NCBI GenBank assembly: GCA_045646845.1
Contig: JAZRLO010000044.1
Location: forward strand, 1 to 64,000
Length of the DNA stretch: 64,000 nucleotides
Reading direction: 5' to 3'
Source of the DNA: HGM04593 sp045646845
GTDB taxonomy: Bacteria; Bacteroidota; Bacteroidia; Bacteroidales; Bacteroidaceae
The notes under the pieces were generated by a model. The model did not search any database. It had not been told where the DNA came from and worked only from the letters and a program-made list of their open reading frames with translations. Below are positions 7,870-16,651 of the stretch, one piece after another. Position 1 is the first letter of the stretch; the number at the start of each line of letters is the position of its first letter. Both the position numbers and the translations under genes were made by a program.

Positions 7870-10023
7870 ATGAAAACTTATCAGACTAACGAAATCAAGA
7901 ACATTGCGATTGTAGGATGTTCCGGCTCTGGAAAAACCACTCTCACGGAGGCTATGCTCTATGAGGGTGGAATTATCAAGCGTAGAGGTACTGTAGATGC
8001 GAAGAACACCGTTAGTGACTACTTCCCTGTAGAGCAGGAGTATGGCTATTCGGTGTTTTCTACTGTGTTCCAGATTGAACAGGCCGGCAAGAAGCTGAAT
8101 CTTATCGACTGCCCGGGTTCCGATGACTTCGCGGGAAGTATGGTCAGCGCAATGACTGTTGCGGATCTTGCGATGATGGTCATCAACGGCCAGTACGGCG
8201 TGGAGGTAGGCACACAGAACTGCTACCGCTATGTTAAGAAAATGAAGAAGCCGATGATGTTCGTTGTCAACCAGGTAGATAACGAGAAGTGTGACTATGA
8301 CACTATCATCGAGCAATTGCAGTCGATCTACGGCTCAAAGGTGGTTCCCGTACAGTATCCGTTGAATGCCGGTCCCGGCTTCAGCACAATCATCGACGTG
8401 CTGTTGATGAAGAAGCTTACTTTCACAGGTGAAGGCCAGCCACCTTTGGTTGAGGAAATTCCTGCCAGTGAAGTGGAGAAGGCAAAGGCTCTTCATATGG
8501 AACTTGTTGAGAAGGCTGCCGAGAACGAAGAGGGCTTGATGGACAAGTTCTTCGAGAGCGAGGAGTTGACGACTGACGAAATCCGTATGGGTGCGCGTCT
8601 TGGTCTCTCTACAGACAGCGTTTATCCTGTTCTTTGCTGTTCAGCTTCAACTGACGTGGCGGTGAGCCGTCTGCTCGAGTTCTTGGCTAACGTTGCTCCC
8701 GAGATTACCGATATGCCGCAGCCGGTTGACGCAGAGGGTGAGACTGTACCTTACAATAGCGATGCTCCGACATCAATATTCTTCTACAAGACATCTGTTG
8801 AGCCTCATATCGGCGAGGTGAACTACTTCAAGGTGATGAGCGGTACTCTGAAGGCCGGTGATGATCTCTTGAATGCTGACCGTGGCTCAAAGGAGCGCAT
8901 TGCCCAGATTTTCTGCAGTGCAGGTGCGAACCGCGTTGCTGTAGATGAACTCAAGGCCGGTGACCTCGGTTGTACAGTAAAACTCAAGGATATAAAGATT
9001 GGAAATACATTGAATGCGAAGGATTCTACACACAAGTTCGCACTTGTGAAGTATCCGGCTTCAAAATATTCACGTGCCATCAAGCCGGTGAACGAGTCTG
9101 AGATTGAGAAGATGATGCAGATTCTCAACCGTATGCACGAGGAGGATCCTACATGGCGCATTGAACAGTCCAAGGAGCTTCGCCAGACTATCGTTTCAGG
9201 TCAGGGTGAATTCCACTTGCGTACATTGAAATGGCGTCTTGAGCATGTGGAGAAGATACAGGTTAAGTACGAGGAACCGAAGATTCCATATCGCGAGACC
9301 ATTACAAAGGCTGCGCGTGCTGATTATCGTCACAAGAAGCAGTCTGGTGGTGCCGGTCAGTTCGGTGAAGTACATATGATTGTAGAGCCGTACGAGGATG
9401 GCAAGCCGTTGCAGGAGGTTTACCGTTTCGGTGGCCAGGAGTTCAAGATCAATGCCAAGGCTACAGAAGAGGTTACACTCGAGTGGGGTGGTAAGCTTGT
9501 GTTCGTGAACAGTATCGTCGGCGGTAGCATCGATGCGCGTTTTATGCCGGCTATACTGAAGGGTGTGATGGAGCGCATGGAGCGTGGTCCTTTGACCGGT
9601 TCGTATGCCCGTGACGTGCGTGTCATCGTTTACGATGGTAAGATGCACCCGGTTGACTCAAACGAGCTTTCGTTCATGCTCGCAGGACGCAATGCCTTCA
9701 GCGCAGCGTTCCGTGAGGCTGGTCCGAAGATTCTCGAGCCTGTGTATGATGTAGAGGTGTTCGTTCCGTCGGATAAGATGGGTGACGTGATGAGCGACAT
9801 TCAGGGACGTCGCGGTATGATTATGGGTATGGAGAGCGAGAATGGATATGAGAAACTCTCGGCAAAGGTTCCTTTGAAGGAGATGGCTTCTTATTCAACG
9901 ACTCTCAGCTCGCTTACCGGTGGTCGTGCATCGTTTATAATGTCTCCGTCTTCATACGAGCTTGTTCCCGGTGATGTACAGAACAAGCTTGTTGAGGAAC
10001 TTGCAGTTAAGGACGAGGAATAA
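7870..10023 (+). CDS. fusA2: EF-G paralogue (EF-G2 type) with degenerate GTPase motifs
   Basis: A 717-residue translation factor with the full EF-G domain order (G domain, domain II, III, IV with the GGSIDAR loop, V). The G domain departs from canonical EF-G: the P loop is GCSGSGKT (16-23) in place of GHVDAGKT, the switch I RGITI threonine motif is missing, switch II reads DCPGSDDF with serine 84 where the catalytic histidine belongs, and NKxD is NQVD (134-137). Loss of that histidine matches the EF-G2 of Bacteroides thetaiotaomicron, which is reported to support translocation without hydrolysing GTP and to be induced on carbon starvation. The housekeeping fusA is expected elsewhere. A strong terminator follows at 10049. 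Confidence 0.88.
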   Translation: MKTYQTNEIKNIAIVGCSGSGKTTLTEAMLYEGGIIKRRGTVDAKNTVSDYFPVEQEYGYSVFSTVFQIEQAGKKLNLIDCPGSDDFAGSMVSAMTVADLAMMVINGQYGVEVGTQNCYRYVKKMKKPMMFVVNQVDNEKCDYDTIIEQLQSIYGSKVVPVQYPLNAGPGFSTIIDVLLMKKLTFTGEGQPPLVEEIPASEVEKAKALHMELVEKAAENEEGLMDKFFESEELTTDEIRMGARLGLSTDSVYPVLCCSASTDVAVSRLLEFLANVAPEITDMPQPVDAEGETVPYNSDAPTSIFFYKTSVEPHIGEVNYFKVMSGTLKAGDDLLNADRGSKERIAQIFCSAGANRVAVDELKAGDLGCTVKLKDIKIGNTLNAKDSTHKFALVKYPASKYSRAIKPVNESEIEKMMQILNRMHEEDPTWRIEQSKELRQTIVSGQGEFHLRTLKWRLEHVEKIQVKYEEPKIPYRETITKAARADYRHKKQSGGAGQFGEVHMIVEPYEDGKPLQEVYRFGGQEFKINAKATEEVTLEWGGKLVFVNSIVGGSIDARFMPAILKGVMERMERGPLTGSYARDVRVIVYDGKMHPVDSNELSFMLAGRNAFSAAFREAGPKILEPVYDVEVFVPSDKMGDVMSDIQGRRGMIMGMESENGYEKLSAKVPLKEMASYSTTLSSLTGGRASFIMSPSSYELVPGDVQNKLVEELAVKDEE

Positions 10024-10048
10024 GAATTACTGTTACGATAATAGATTG

Positions 10049-10078
10049 CGGAGCGACCATATGGTCGCTCCGTTTTTT
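10049..10078 (+). terminator. Intrinsic terminator of the EF-G paralogue
   Basis: A 24-base perfect palindrome centred on CCATATGG (10049-10072) is followed by TTTTTT. It lies 26 bases after the stop codon. Confidence 0.9.
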
Positions 10079-10237
10079 GTTAAAACTCGGTCTTTTTTTA
10101 CACATTATGCTTTTTGGTATGCTATGAGGTTGTTGTTTTGTCAATTAATTCTTATATTTTTGTTAATTAATGGAAAATGAGACGTGTTTCTTCTCTGTTT
10201 CCTCCTCTTTGTGTGAGGCTGTAATTATATTTGCTGT

Positions 10238-11782
10238 ATGAAAAAGGCTTCTATTTGGGTAGTTGGTATAGTGATAGGTGTCTGTTGTCTGGCACTCATC
10301 CTTCTGCAGTTCTCGTATTTCGAGACTATGGTTGATATGCGCAAGGAACACTTCGAGGAGAGTGTCAGGCGCAGTCTTTACAGGACCGCATACAGGCTCG
10401 ATATGAATGAGATGCGTAATTGTCTTTCGGATGATGTGCAGAGTGACATAATAAGCGGTGTGTACAGCAACGGGCGTTATACGATGAACCATAGTTACAG
10501 TACGTCAGGCGAGGATGGTGGGGTGGTTACTACATTCCAGATGACCGCGACGTTCGATGACCCTCAACAACTGGGCTTTTGGGGACAGGGGGGTGATCAT
10601 GATAAGCATCACGGGACAACACTTGAGGACTTGCAGCGTGACTGGTATGAGAATCTGAAGAAACGCTACAGGTACTATAGAACTGTACTTGACGAGGTTG
10701 TTTACAATATGCTTTATCAGGCGAGCGAGTTGCCGGTTACTGACAGAATAAGCATTGCGGACTTGCGGAACATTCTCGGACATGAGCTCACGCATAACGG
10801 AATTGACCTTCCCTATAACTTTAAGATTGTCTCGGGCGACGGTACCGTCCTTTACAATGAATCGACTGTAGTGGATGACGTCGATGCTAAGGTATATAAA
10901 GAATTGCTGTTCAAAAACGACCCTCTTTCGCGCACTACGGTACTTGAGGTGTCGTTCCCGACATCGAGTCTGAACAAATATATTTACACTTCGGTTAAAT
11001 TTATGATTCCTTCTCTGTTGTTTACCTTTGTTATTCTGATAACATTCTTTGCAACATTGTATATGGCAATCAGACATAAGAGGATAACCGAAATGAAGAA
11101 TGATTTCATAAACAATATGACGCATGAGTTCAAGACGCCGATTTCGACGATCTCTCTGGCCGCGCAGATGTTGCAGGACCAGTCAGTCGTCAAGTCCCCC
11201 GAGATGTTCGGGCGTCTTTCGGGCGTGATTTCGAGTGAGACGAAACGTCTGAGGTTCCAGGTTGACAAGGTGCTGCAGATGTCGATGTTCGAAAACAAGA
11301 ATACGGCGTCGTTCAAGATGAAGGAACTTGACGCGAATGATCTTGTGTCGGGTATTGTGAATACCTTCAATGTGAAGGTTGAGCAGAACGGCGGTACGAT
11401 AAAATCGGCCCTGGATGCAGAGAGATCCCTGGTGGTTGTCGATGAAATGCACTTTACCAATGTCGTTTTCAATCTGATGGACAACGCCATGAAGTACAAG
11501 CGTTCCGAGGTGCCCCTTTCTCTTGAGGTCCGTACGTGGAATGCCGGCGGTAAGTTCGTGCTCGCTATCAAGGATAACGGAATGGGTATCCGCAAGGAGA
11601 ACCTGAAAAAGATATTTGACAAGTTCTATAGGGTGCAGACCGGCAATGTGCACGATGTCAAGGGCTTCGGATTGGGTCTTGCGTACGTGAAGCAGGTGGT
11701 GGAAGCTCTGAACGGCTCGATACGTGCCGAGAGTGAGCCCGGGGTTGGAACTGAATTTGTAATTGTATTACCTTTAAAATAA
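10238..11782 (+). CDS. rprX: Sensor histidine kinase, RprX type
   Basis: A 514-residue membrane kinase. A first membrane helix (about 7-27) and a second (about 248-270) enclose a periplasmic sensor domain of some 220 residues. The dimerisation/phospho-acceptor box MTHEFKTPIS follows directly with no obvious HAMP domain, then the ATPase domain with N box (NLMDNAMKYK), DNGMGI, FDKFYRV and GFGLGLAYV. This layout and the wording of the H box fit RprX of Bacteroides fragilis, partner of the regulator RprY encoded six bases downstream. The natural signal is unsettled; the pair has been linked to redox and envelope stress. It begins 160 bases after the EF-G terminator, so it has its own promoter. 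Confidence 0.85.
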   Translation: MKKASIWVVGIVIGVCCLALILLQFSYFETMVDMRKEHFEESVRRSLYRTAYRLDMNEMRNCLSDDVQSDIISGVYSNGRYTMNHSYSTSGEDGGVVTTFQMTATFDDPQQLGFWGQGGDHDKHHGTTLEDLQRDWYENLKKRYRYYRTVLDEVVYNMLYQASELPVTDRISIADLRNILGHELTHNGIDLPYNFKIVSGDGTVLYNESTVVDDVDAKVYKELLFKNDPLSRTTVLEVSFPTSSLNKYIYTSVKFMIPSLLFTFVILITFFATLYMAIRHKRITEMKNDFINNMTHEFKTPISTISLAAQMLQDQSVVKSPEMFGRLSGVISSETKRLRFQVDKVLQMSMFENKNTASFKMKELDANDLVSGIVNTFNVKVEQNGGTIKSALDAERSLVVVDEMHFTNVVFNLMDNAMKYKRSEVPLSLEVRTWNAGGKFVLAIKDNGMGIRKENLKKIFDKFYRVQTGNVHDVKGFGLGLAYVKQVVEALNGSIRAESEPGVGTEFVIVLPLK

Positions 11783-11788
11783 AGAATT

Positions 11789-12490
11789 ATGGACGAGAAA
11801 CAGAGAATTTTGCTGTGCGAGGATGACGAGAATCTGGGTGCGCTTTTGTGTGAGTACCTTCAGGTGAAGGGCTTCTACGTGGAATTGTGTCTTGACGGCG
11901 ATGCCGGATACAAAAGTTTCGTGAAAGGAAAGTTCGATATTTGTGTGCTTGACGTGATGATGCCTGTCAAGGATGGATTTACGTTGGCTCAAGAGATACG
12001 TGCGGCCAATCCCGATGTGCCCATCATTTTCCTGACAGCTAAGACGTTGAATGAGGATATACTTGAGGGCTTCAAGATAGGCGCAGATGATTACATTACC
12101 AAGCCGTTCAGCATGGAGGTGCTTGTGGTGCGTATCGAGACTATTCTCCGTCGTGTATGCGGCAAGAAGAATAAGGAGAATACCATGTATAAGATCGGTC
12201 GTTTCCAGTTTGATACTCAGAAACAGATTCTGTCTATCGATGACCAGCAGACCAAGCTGACTACAAAGGAATCTGAATTGTTGAGCCTTCTTTGCGCTCA
12301 CCAGAACGAGATTCTGCAGCGTGATTTTGCATTGAAGACGGTGTGGACCGATGACAACTATTTCAATGCTCGCAGCATGGATGTGTACATTACTAAACTG
12401 CGTAAGCATTTGAAGGCCGATGATTCAATCGAAATCATAAACATCCACGGCAAAGGATACAAGCTTATTGCTCCCGAGGCTGAGGCGTGA
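11789..12490 (+). CDS. rprY: Response regulator, RprY type (OmpR family)
   Basis: A 233-residue regulator: receiver domain with the acidic pair DD at about 12-13, phospho-acceptor aspartate in CVLDVMMP (about residue 54), T/K switch residues in FLTAKT and ITKPF, then an OmpR/PhoB winged-helix DNA-binding domain (about 135-230) ending IHGKGYKLI. It is encoded six bases after the kinase, an obvious two-gene operon. In B. fragilis RprY binds promoters of genes for redox and central metabolism; direct targets here cannot be read from the sequence. A hairpin repeat acting as terminator follows at 12515. Confidence 0.88.
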   Translation: MDEKQRILLCEDDENLGALLCEYLQVKGFYVELCLDGDAGYKSFVKGKFDICVLDVMMPVKDGFTLAQEIRAANPDVPIIFLTAKTLNEDILEGFKIGADDYITKPFSMEVLVVRIETILRRVCGKKNKENTMYKIGRFQFDTQKQILSIDDQQTKLTTKESELLSLLCAHQNEILQRDFALKTVWTDDNYFNARSMDVYITKLRKHLKADDSIEIINIHGKGYKLIAPEAEA

Positions 12491-12514
12491 TAACGTTTTT
12501 TTTGAAAGTCTGAA

Positions 12515-12606
12515 GAGGTTGACTGAAAAGGCTCTTTTTTATTCGAACCTCAACAATAAGGAGGGTGACCCAAAAGTCAAAGTGGGTCACTCTCCTCCTG
12601 TTTTTT
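12515..12606 (+). repeat. Dispersed hairpin-terminator repeat, copy A
   Basis: Two stacked hairpins. GAGGTT at 12515-12520 pairs with AACCTC at 12546-12551 around an A-rich/T-rich inner stem, and a 14-bp stem (12559-12572 with 12583-12596, core GTGACCCA/TGGGTCAC) is followed by TTTTTT. It terminates rprY. The block TCTTTTTTATTCGAACCTC and the following CAACAATAA recur almost exactly at 27165-27192, and a diverged version lies at 13117. Confidence 0.8.
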
Positions 12607-12713
12607 GATGCGTTTGTTAAAAAGGTTCCCGTGTTGCTGTAATGCCGTATTTATTTTATACATTTGCGACATGAACGGTGTATGGAACCGTTTGTCACTT
12701 AAACCGTAACGAA

Positions 12714-13094
12714 ATGAAAAAAATCTCAAGAATCTGTTTGCTTCTGCCGTTCCTGCTGTTCACCTCCTCTCTTGTATCTTGCTACAATGACTGGGGTACC
12801 GAAAAGCAGCTTGTAGGAGAGTGGGTCTATCATTATGAGAACTATGAGATGGTAGAGGAGGAGAGGTTTATCTTTACAGAGGACGGGAAATGGTCGTCGT
12901 CATATTATTACTGCGATATTTGGGGAAAAAACGAGAATAGGGTAGATGGCGGATTCTTTGAAGTAGATTTCGGTATTCTCAAACTCTATTCGAACTATTA
13001 TGACGATGTTGTCACATTTGATGTCCGTGTAAGCGGTTGCACTCTCTGTTTGTGGAATGATGAGGTTGAGATTGAATACAGAAGGTATAGATGA
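12714..13094 (+). CDS. Small lipoprotein, lipocalin-like
   Basis: A 126-residue protein read from ATG 12714 (MKKISRICLL), preferred over the upstream ATG at 12678 because it gives a clean signal peptide and lipobox LVSC, with the modified cysteine near residue 23. The mature part begins with GEWVYHYENYE and continues with short amphipathic strands (FIFTEDGKWSS, TFDVRVSG), a pattern common to the small lipocalin-like lipoproteins abundant in Bacteroidales. A -7 box TACATTTG lies at 12659-12666. It is a single gene flanked on both sides by copies of the hairpin repeat. Outer-membrane or periplasmic location is inferred; function unknown. Confidence 0.75.
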   Translation: MKKISRICLLLPFLLFTSSLVSCYNDWGTEKQLVGEWVYHYENYEMVEEERFIFTEDGKWSSSYYYCDIWGKNENRVDGGFFEVDFGILKLYSNYYDDVVTFDVRVSGCTLCLWNDEVEIEYRRYR

Positions 13095-13116
13095 GAATTT
13101 CTTGATAAAGAAATAG

Positions 13117-13188
13117 GAGGTTCACTAAAAATAGTTCTTTTTATCCAACCTCATAACAACAGAGCGACCCACTTTTGTTTTGGGTCGC
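13117..13188 (+). repeat. Dispersed hairpin-terminator repeat, copy B
   Basis: GAGGTT (13117-13122) pairs with AACCTC (13147-13152) around AAAAA/TTTTT, and GCGACCCA (13164-13171) pairs with TGGGTCGC (13181-13188). Same two-hairpin plan as copy A but diverged in sequence. It lies between the convergent lipoprotein and rhaD and could terminate either. Confidence 0.7.
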
Positions 13189-13204
13189 CCTTGCTATTCG
13201 CCGA

Positions 13205-14020
13205 TCAGTAACAGTCTGGCAGGTTGAATGCCGGAACAAGCGCATCGAGTTGTTCATCGGTCATGCCTACCGGCTCAAATCCGGCCTGACGCGCGTTGAA
13301 GTATATCTGTGCCGATTTGCTCATGGTGTCAATGGCATCGAAGCAGTCGATTATGTCATCGCCGACGGCAAGTACACCATGTTTCTCCCACAGCAGCATG
13401 TCATGTGTGCGGAGCTGTTCTATGGTGAGACGGGCGAGTTCGAGGGTGCCCGGTATTGCGTATGGTACCACACCGATGCCCTTTGGAACTACTATGCGTG
13501 CTTCGGGAATCATTCTCCACAATGTACGTGTCAGCAACTTCGAGCTCTCAAGGAAAGGTTTGCAGTGCGAGAATCCTATGAGGTCGGTAGGGTGGGTGTG
13601 CAGCACTACTGTCGTGTTGCGGCCTATGCTGCGCAGGTAGTTGTGCATCATCAGGTGAGAGTGTATTTCCATAGTCGGGCACACCGGTTGCTCTGCTATT
13701 ATGTCGAATGATGTTCCGTCCGGCGATATGCGTATTATTGAACCGTTCTCGAACGGTGCCTGTGCCACGTAGCGCATACGTTTGCCGGTACCCGTTACAT
13801 AGAAGAAATTGCCTCCCAGAAACGGTACGGTCTCTACAAGTTCACGTGACGGGGCGAGTGCCGGTAATTTTTTCGCCTCCTCGTCCATGAGTGCAGTCAC
13901 GTTTACCGATATGTTTCCTCCGTTACGTTCGGCCCATCCTTTTGTCCAAAGGTAACCTGCAACCTCCGCTATACGTCCTATTTCGGCCATCAAAGCCTGG
14001 TTGTTCCTGATAATTTCCAT
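13205..14020 (-). CDS. rhaD: Rhamnulose-1-phosphate aldolase
   Basis: A 271-residue class II aldolase of the RhaD/FucA/AraD superfamily. It cleaves L-rhamnulose 1-phosphate into dihydroxyacetone phosphate and L-lactaldehyde. Visible features are the NGGNISV phosphate-binding stretch near residue 34, the catalytic glutamate in PTMEIHSH, the zinc histidines in VLHTHP, and the downstream KHG that supplies the third zinc ligand. Length is normal for RhaD. It follows rhaB by 32 bases on the same strand and should be co-transcribed, giving steps two and three of rhamnose breakdown. The isomerase, transporter and AraC-type regulator are not in the window. Confidence 0.93.
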   Translation of the reverse strand: MEIIRNNQALMAEIGRIAEVAGYLWTKGWAERNGGNISVNVTALMDEEAKKLPALAPSRELVETVPFLGGNFFYVTGTGKRMRYVAQAPFENGSIIRISPDGTSFDIIAEQPVCPTMEIHSHLMMHNYLRSIGRNTTVVLHTHPTDLIGFSHCKPFLESSKLLTRTLWRMIPEARIVVPKGIGVVPYAIPGTLELARLTIEQLRTHDMLLWEKHGVLAVGDDIIDCFDAIDTMSKSAQIYFNARQAGFEPVGMTDEQLDALVPAFNLPDCY

Positions 14021-14052
14021 GTTCAGTCCTGTTAATGTGTTATTTCCGTTTT

Positions 14053-15525
14053 TTATCTCTTTACGCTTCTGTATTTTTCATATGCGGCACGCCACAAGGC
14101 TGTGTCGGCAGGTGTGAATGTCTCGGTGTCAACAACCTGTCCAATCAGCTTGCGCATTTCCCAGCGATCTCCGGCAAGCCCGGCGGCCTGTGCCTGTATC
14201 ATGCAGTTGCCAATGGCCGTGGCTTCCGATGGACCTGCTATGACGGTGAGTGCGGTTGCATTGGCAGTAAGTTGGCTCATAAGCCTGTTCTTTGAACCGC
14301 CTCCTATTATATGTATCCTTTTTATCTCGTGTGGTGCAACCTTCTTGATGCTTTCCAGTGTGTCGCGGTAGCAGAGTGCGAGGCTGTCGAATATACAGCG
14401 TATGGTCCCGGCATGGCCCTCCGGTTGCGGTTGGCCTGTCATGCGGCAATATTCCGCTATGGCGGCAGTCATGCTCTCCGGGTTCGTGAATACCGGGTCG
14501 TTGGGGTTTATGAGGCAACGGCAGGGGGCAGTACCGACAGCCATTTCCATTATCTCTTCGTAACTGTATTCATAGCCTTGCCCGTGCCATTCCCTGCGGC
14601 ACTCCTCAAGAAGCCACATTCCTGTAATGTTGTTAAGGAAACATGTCGTGCCCTCGATTCCCCCTTCGTTGGTCAGGTTCTGGCGGCAACTCTCATCGTT
14701 TATTATCGGTGATTCGCATTCGATACCCATGAGACTCCATGTTCCGCTGCTTATGAATGCGAAATCTCTGTCTTCTGCAGGTATTGCGGCTATAGCCGAT
14801 GCCGTGTCGTGCCCGGCGACAGCAATGACCGGTATTTTGCCGATGCCTGTTTCCGCGGCAAGTTCATCGGTCAATTCACCTACTTTGCTTCCCGGCATTG
14901 ATACCGGAAGGAACAGACCGCTGTCGATTCCGGCAATCTCCAGCAGCCCCTTGTCGAACTGTTTTGTTGCCGGGTCTATCATCTGCGATGTGCTTGCTTC
15001 GGTATATTCGCATACCATCTTCCCTGTTAGCATGTATGCCAGCAAATCTGGCATGAAGAGCACCTTGTCTGCTGCGGCAAGGTTCTTGCATCCCTCGCGT
15101 TTCGCGCCTAACAGTTGGTACAGGCTGTTGAAGTACATTATCTGTATTCCGGTCCTGCGGTAGAGCTCTTCACGCGGCATGGTCTTGAAGAATTCTTCGG
15201 GTATTCCGTTGGTGTAGGGGTCACGGTATGCCCTCGGTAGTCCCAGCAGGCTTCCATCGCCTGCAATGTACCCGAAATCTACGCCCCATGTGTCTATGCC
15301 TATCGACTGTGGCTTTATGCCACGTTCCCTGCATTTTATGAGTGCGCGTTTCAGTTCGTTGAACAGGGCATGGATATCCCAGTAGCATTTCCCCTCCTTT
15401 TCGAGAATCGAATTCGGGAAACGGTGTATCTCTTCCATGGTGAGCCTGCCGTCGGCAAGGTTGCCTATTACAGCCCTTCCGCTTGTAGCTCCAAGGTCGA
15501 ATGCCAAGAATGTCTGTTGTTTCAT
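14053..15525 (-). CDS. rhaB: Rhamnulokinase
   Basis: A 490-residue FGGY-family sugar kinase that phosphorylates L-rhamnulose with ATP. The N-terminal phosphate motif FDLGATSGRAVIG, the substrate-side IDTWGVDFG, the GHDTASA stretch and the adenosine motif IIGGGSKN are all in order. Length is typical. It is the first gene of the rhaB-rhaD pair; a good RBS (AAGGAG) lies just before the ATG, and a TATATTTG -7 box is at 15558-15565 on the minus strand. Rhamnose is common in plant pectin and in bacterial surface glycans, which fits a gut saccharolytic organism. Confidence 0.94.
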   Translation of the reverse strand: MKQQTFLAFDLGATSGRAVIGNLADGRLTMEEIHRFPNSILEKEGKCYWDIHALFNELKRALIKCRERGIKPQSIGIDTWGVDFGYIAGDGSLLGLPRAYRDPYTNGIPEEFFKTMPREELYRRTGIQIMYFNSLYQLLGAKREGCKNLAAADKVLFMPDLLAYMLTGKMVCEYTEASTSQMIDPATKQFDKGLLEIAGIDSGLFLPVSMPGSKVGELTDELAAETGIGKIPVIAVAGHDTASAIAAIPAEDRDFAFISSGTWSLMGIECESPIINDESCRQNLTNEGGIEGTTCFLNNITGMWLLEECRREWHGQGYEYSYEEIMEMAVGTAPCRCLINPNDPVFTNPESMTAAIAEYCRMTGQPQPEGHAGTIRCIFDSLALCYRDTLESIKKVAPHEIKRIHIIGGGSKNRLMSQLTANATALTVIAGPSEATAIGNCMIQAQAAGLAGDRWEMRKLIGQVVDTETFTPADTALWRAAYEKYRSVKR

Positions 15526-15557
15526 AGATAGCTCCTTCTTTTGGTCCGTAGCTTATG

Positions 15558-15565
15558 CAAATATA
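15558..15565 (-). promoter_or_regulatory. -7 box upstream of rhaB
   Basis: Read on the minus strand the octamer is TATATTTG, a perfect TAnnTTTG. It lies about 33 bases upstream of the rhaB ATG. No clear TTTG at -33 is present, as expected for an activator-dependent promoter. Confidence 0.5.
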
Positions 15566-15628
15566 TCATACAGATTCGTTATCCCGAAATTCGTGAGCCT
15601 TTTTTTGACTATGTCCGATAAATAAAAT

Positions 15629-15660
15629 GAGGGGAACGGGCAGAGATTACCGTTCCCCTC
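15629..15660 (-). terminator. Hairpin downstream of the small HTH gene
   Basis: An 11-bp perfect stem, GAGGGGAACGG at 15629-15639 with its complement at 15650-15660. On the minus strand it is followed by ATTTTATTTAT, so it fits as terminator of the HTH gene ending at 15710 and separates it from rhaB. Confidence 0.75.
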
Positions 15661-15709
15661 GTCGGCAGGATGCAATTCCGAAATATTGCGGCCTGCTTAA
15701 CGTATAAGG

Positions 15710-15925
15710 TCAATCGACATCGTCGATTATGTCGTTGCTGTAGTGCTTGAAAAAGTCATAATGCAGTATGATTGATATCTTCTCAAGCAGAGCTGTGTCA
15801 ATGCTTTCCCGTTTGAATATGCTGTAGATGTTTGTGCGGTCACAGCAAAGTTCTCTTGCAAACCAGGAAACTGAAACTCCCTGTTCATCAAATCTCTTCT
15901 TTATTATGCTGCCAATATGAATCAT
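15710..15925 (-). CDS. Small HTH DNA-binding protein
   Basis: A 71-residue protein (MIHIGSIIKK). The segment GVSVSWFARELCCDRTNIYSIF has the spacing of a Cro/CI-type helix-turn-helix, with the recognition helix near residues 28-36. The last twenty residues are acidic and rich in phenylalanine and aspartate. It is a stand-alone regulator between rhaB and a 550-base AT-rich gap, with its own terminator. Small HTH proteins of this kind occur both as Bacteroidales housekeeping regulators and as phage or toxin-antitoxin parts; no toxin gene is adjacent. Target unknown. A role in the rha operon is possible only by position. Confidence 0.7.
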   Translation of the reverse strand: MIHIGSIIKKRFDEQGVSVSWFARELCCDRTNIYSIFKRESIDTALLEKISIILHYDFFKHYSNDIIDDVD

Positions 15926-16480
15926 ATACTTCTATTCTAATGTATGATTAGCACTGTCCGGGCATTGCCTGGATTCAACTATAATAGTATCTACGATATC
16001 TGTAGTTACTTTGCCTTAATATGTCCAAGTTTTGTAAATTTGCTGTAAGTTGTTTAGTCTCAGGTAAGTAATTGTTTCCTGCAATTGTTTTCCTAAATTT
16101 GAGATAAATTTATAAAATTTGCACAAATGTAAAGTTTTTAACTTACCAATCAAACTGTTTGATGTTATTATATTTCTACAAGATGTTGAGCATTAGGGAT
16201 ATAAATGGTTTATTTGATAAATTTGATACGATTGCGCCCTTCTGTTTTTCATGCAAAAAATGTCTTTCAGCCATTTTGTAGGAGTTTGTCCAATTTGTCC
16301 CTTTCCGTTTTCCAGGACTTTTTTGTTATAATGACAACTGATATATAATGAGGAATTTATTATCTGTTTTTTACTGATGATAACTATAATGACAATTGCT
16401 TCCCTTATAATGAAATCGTCAACTGTATAATATGTTGCAGCAACGGCAAATAGTGGTTGTGGGGCCAGCTCGCAATACCA
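15926..16480 (-). other. Long AT-rich gap without genes
   Basis: About 550 bases with no credible reading frame. It is clearly more AT-rich than its neighbours. TTATAATGACAACTG at 16326-16340 is repeated with one or two changes at 16384-16398 (CTATAATGACAATTG), and a partial third TTATAATGA lies near 16405. These could be operator-like direct repeats, or decayed sequence. Confidence 0.4.
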
Positions 16481-16483
16481 AAC

Positions 16484-16516
16484 AAAAAAGAGAGTCGCCC
16501 TTTCGAACGACTCTCT
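16484..16516 (-). terminator. Terminator of argF'
   Basis: AGAGAGTCG at 16489-16497 pairs with CGACTCTCT at 16508-16516. On the minus strand the stem is followed by TTTTTTG. It lies about 135 bases after the argF' stop; the intervening stretch contains no recognised gene. Confidence 0.8.
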
Positions 16517-16651
16517 GTAAATTTATTGTGTTCCAATAAATTACTTGCTCATTATCTTTGGCCTGTGCGGAGTGGGGGTATCTCGCTGGCATGCGGCGGC
16601 ACCCTCTTGTTGTCTGGCAAGTGGGCTTGCGGGCCCGGTTTGTCCGAAAGT

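Noticed and set aside
12541..12556. TTCGAACC-like T-loop wording suggesting a tRNA
   Set aside because: No acceptor stem, D-arm or anticodon arm surrounds it; the same wording recurs in the hairpin repeat at 27174, so it belongs to that repeat.
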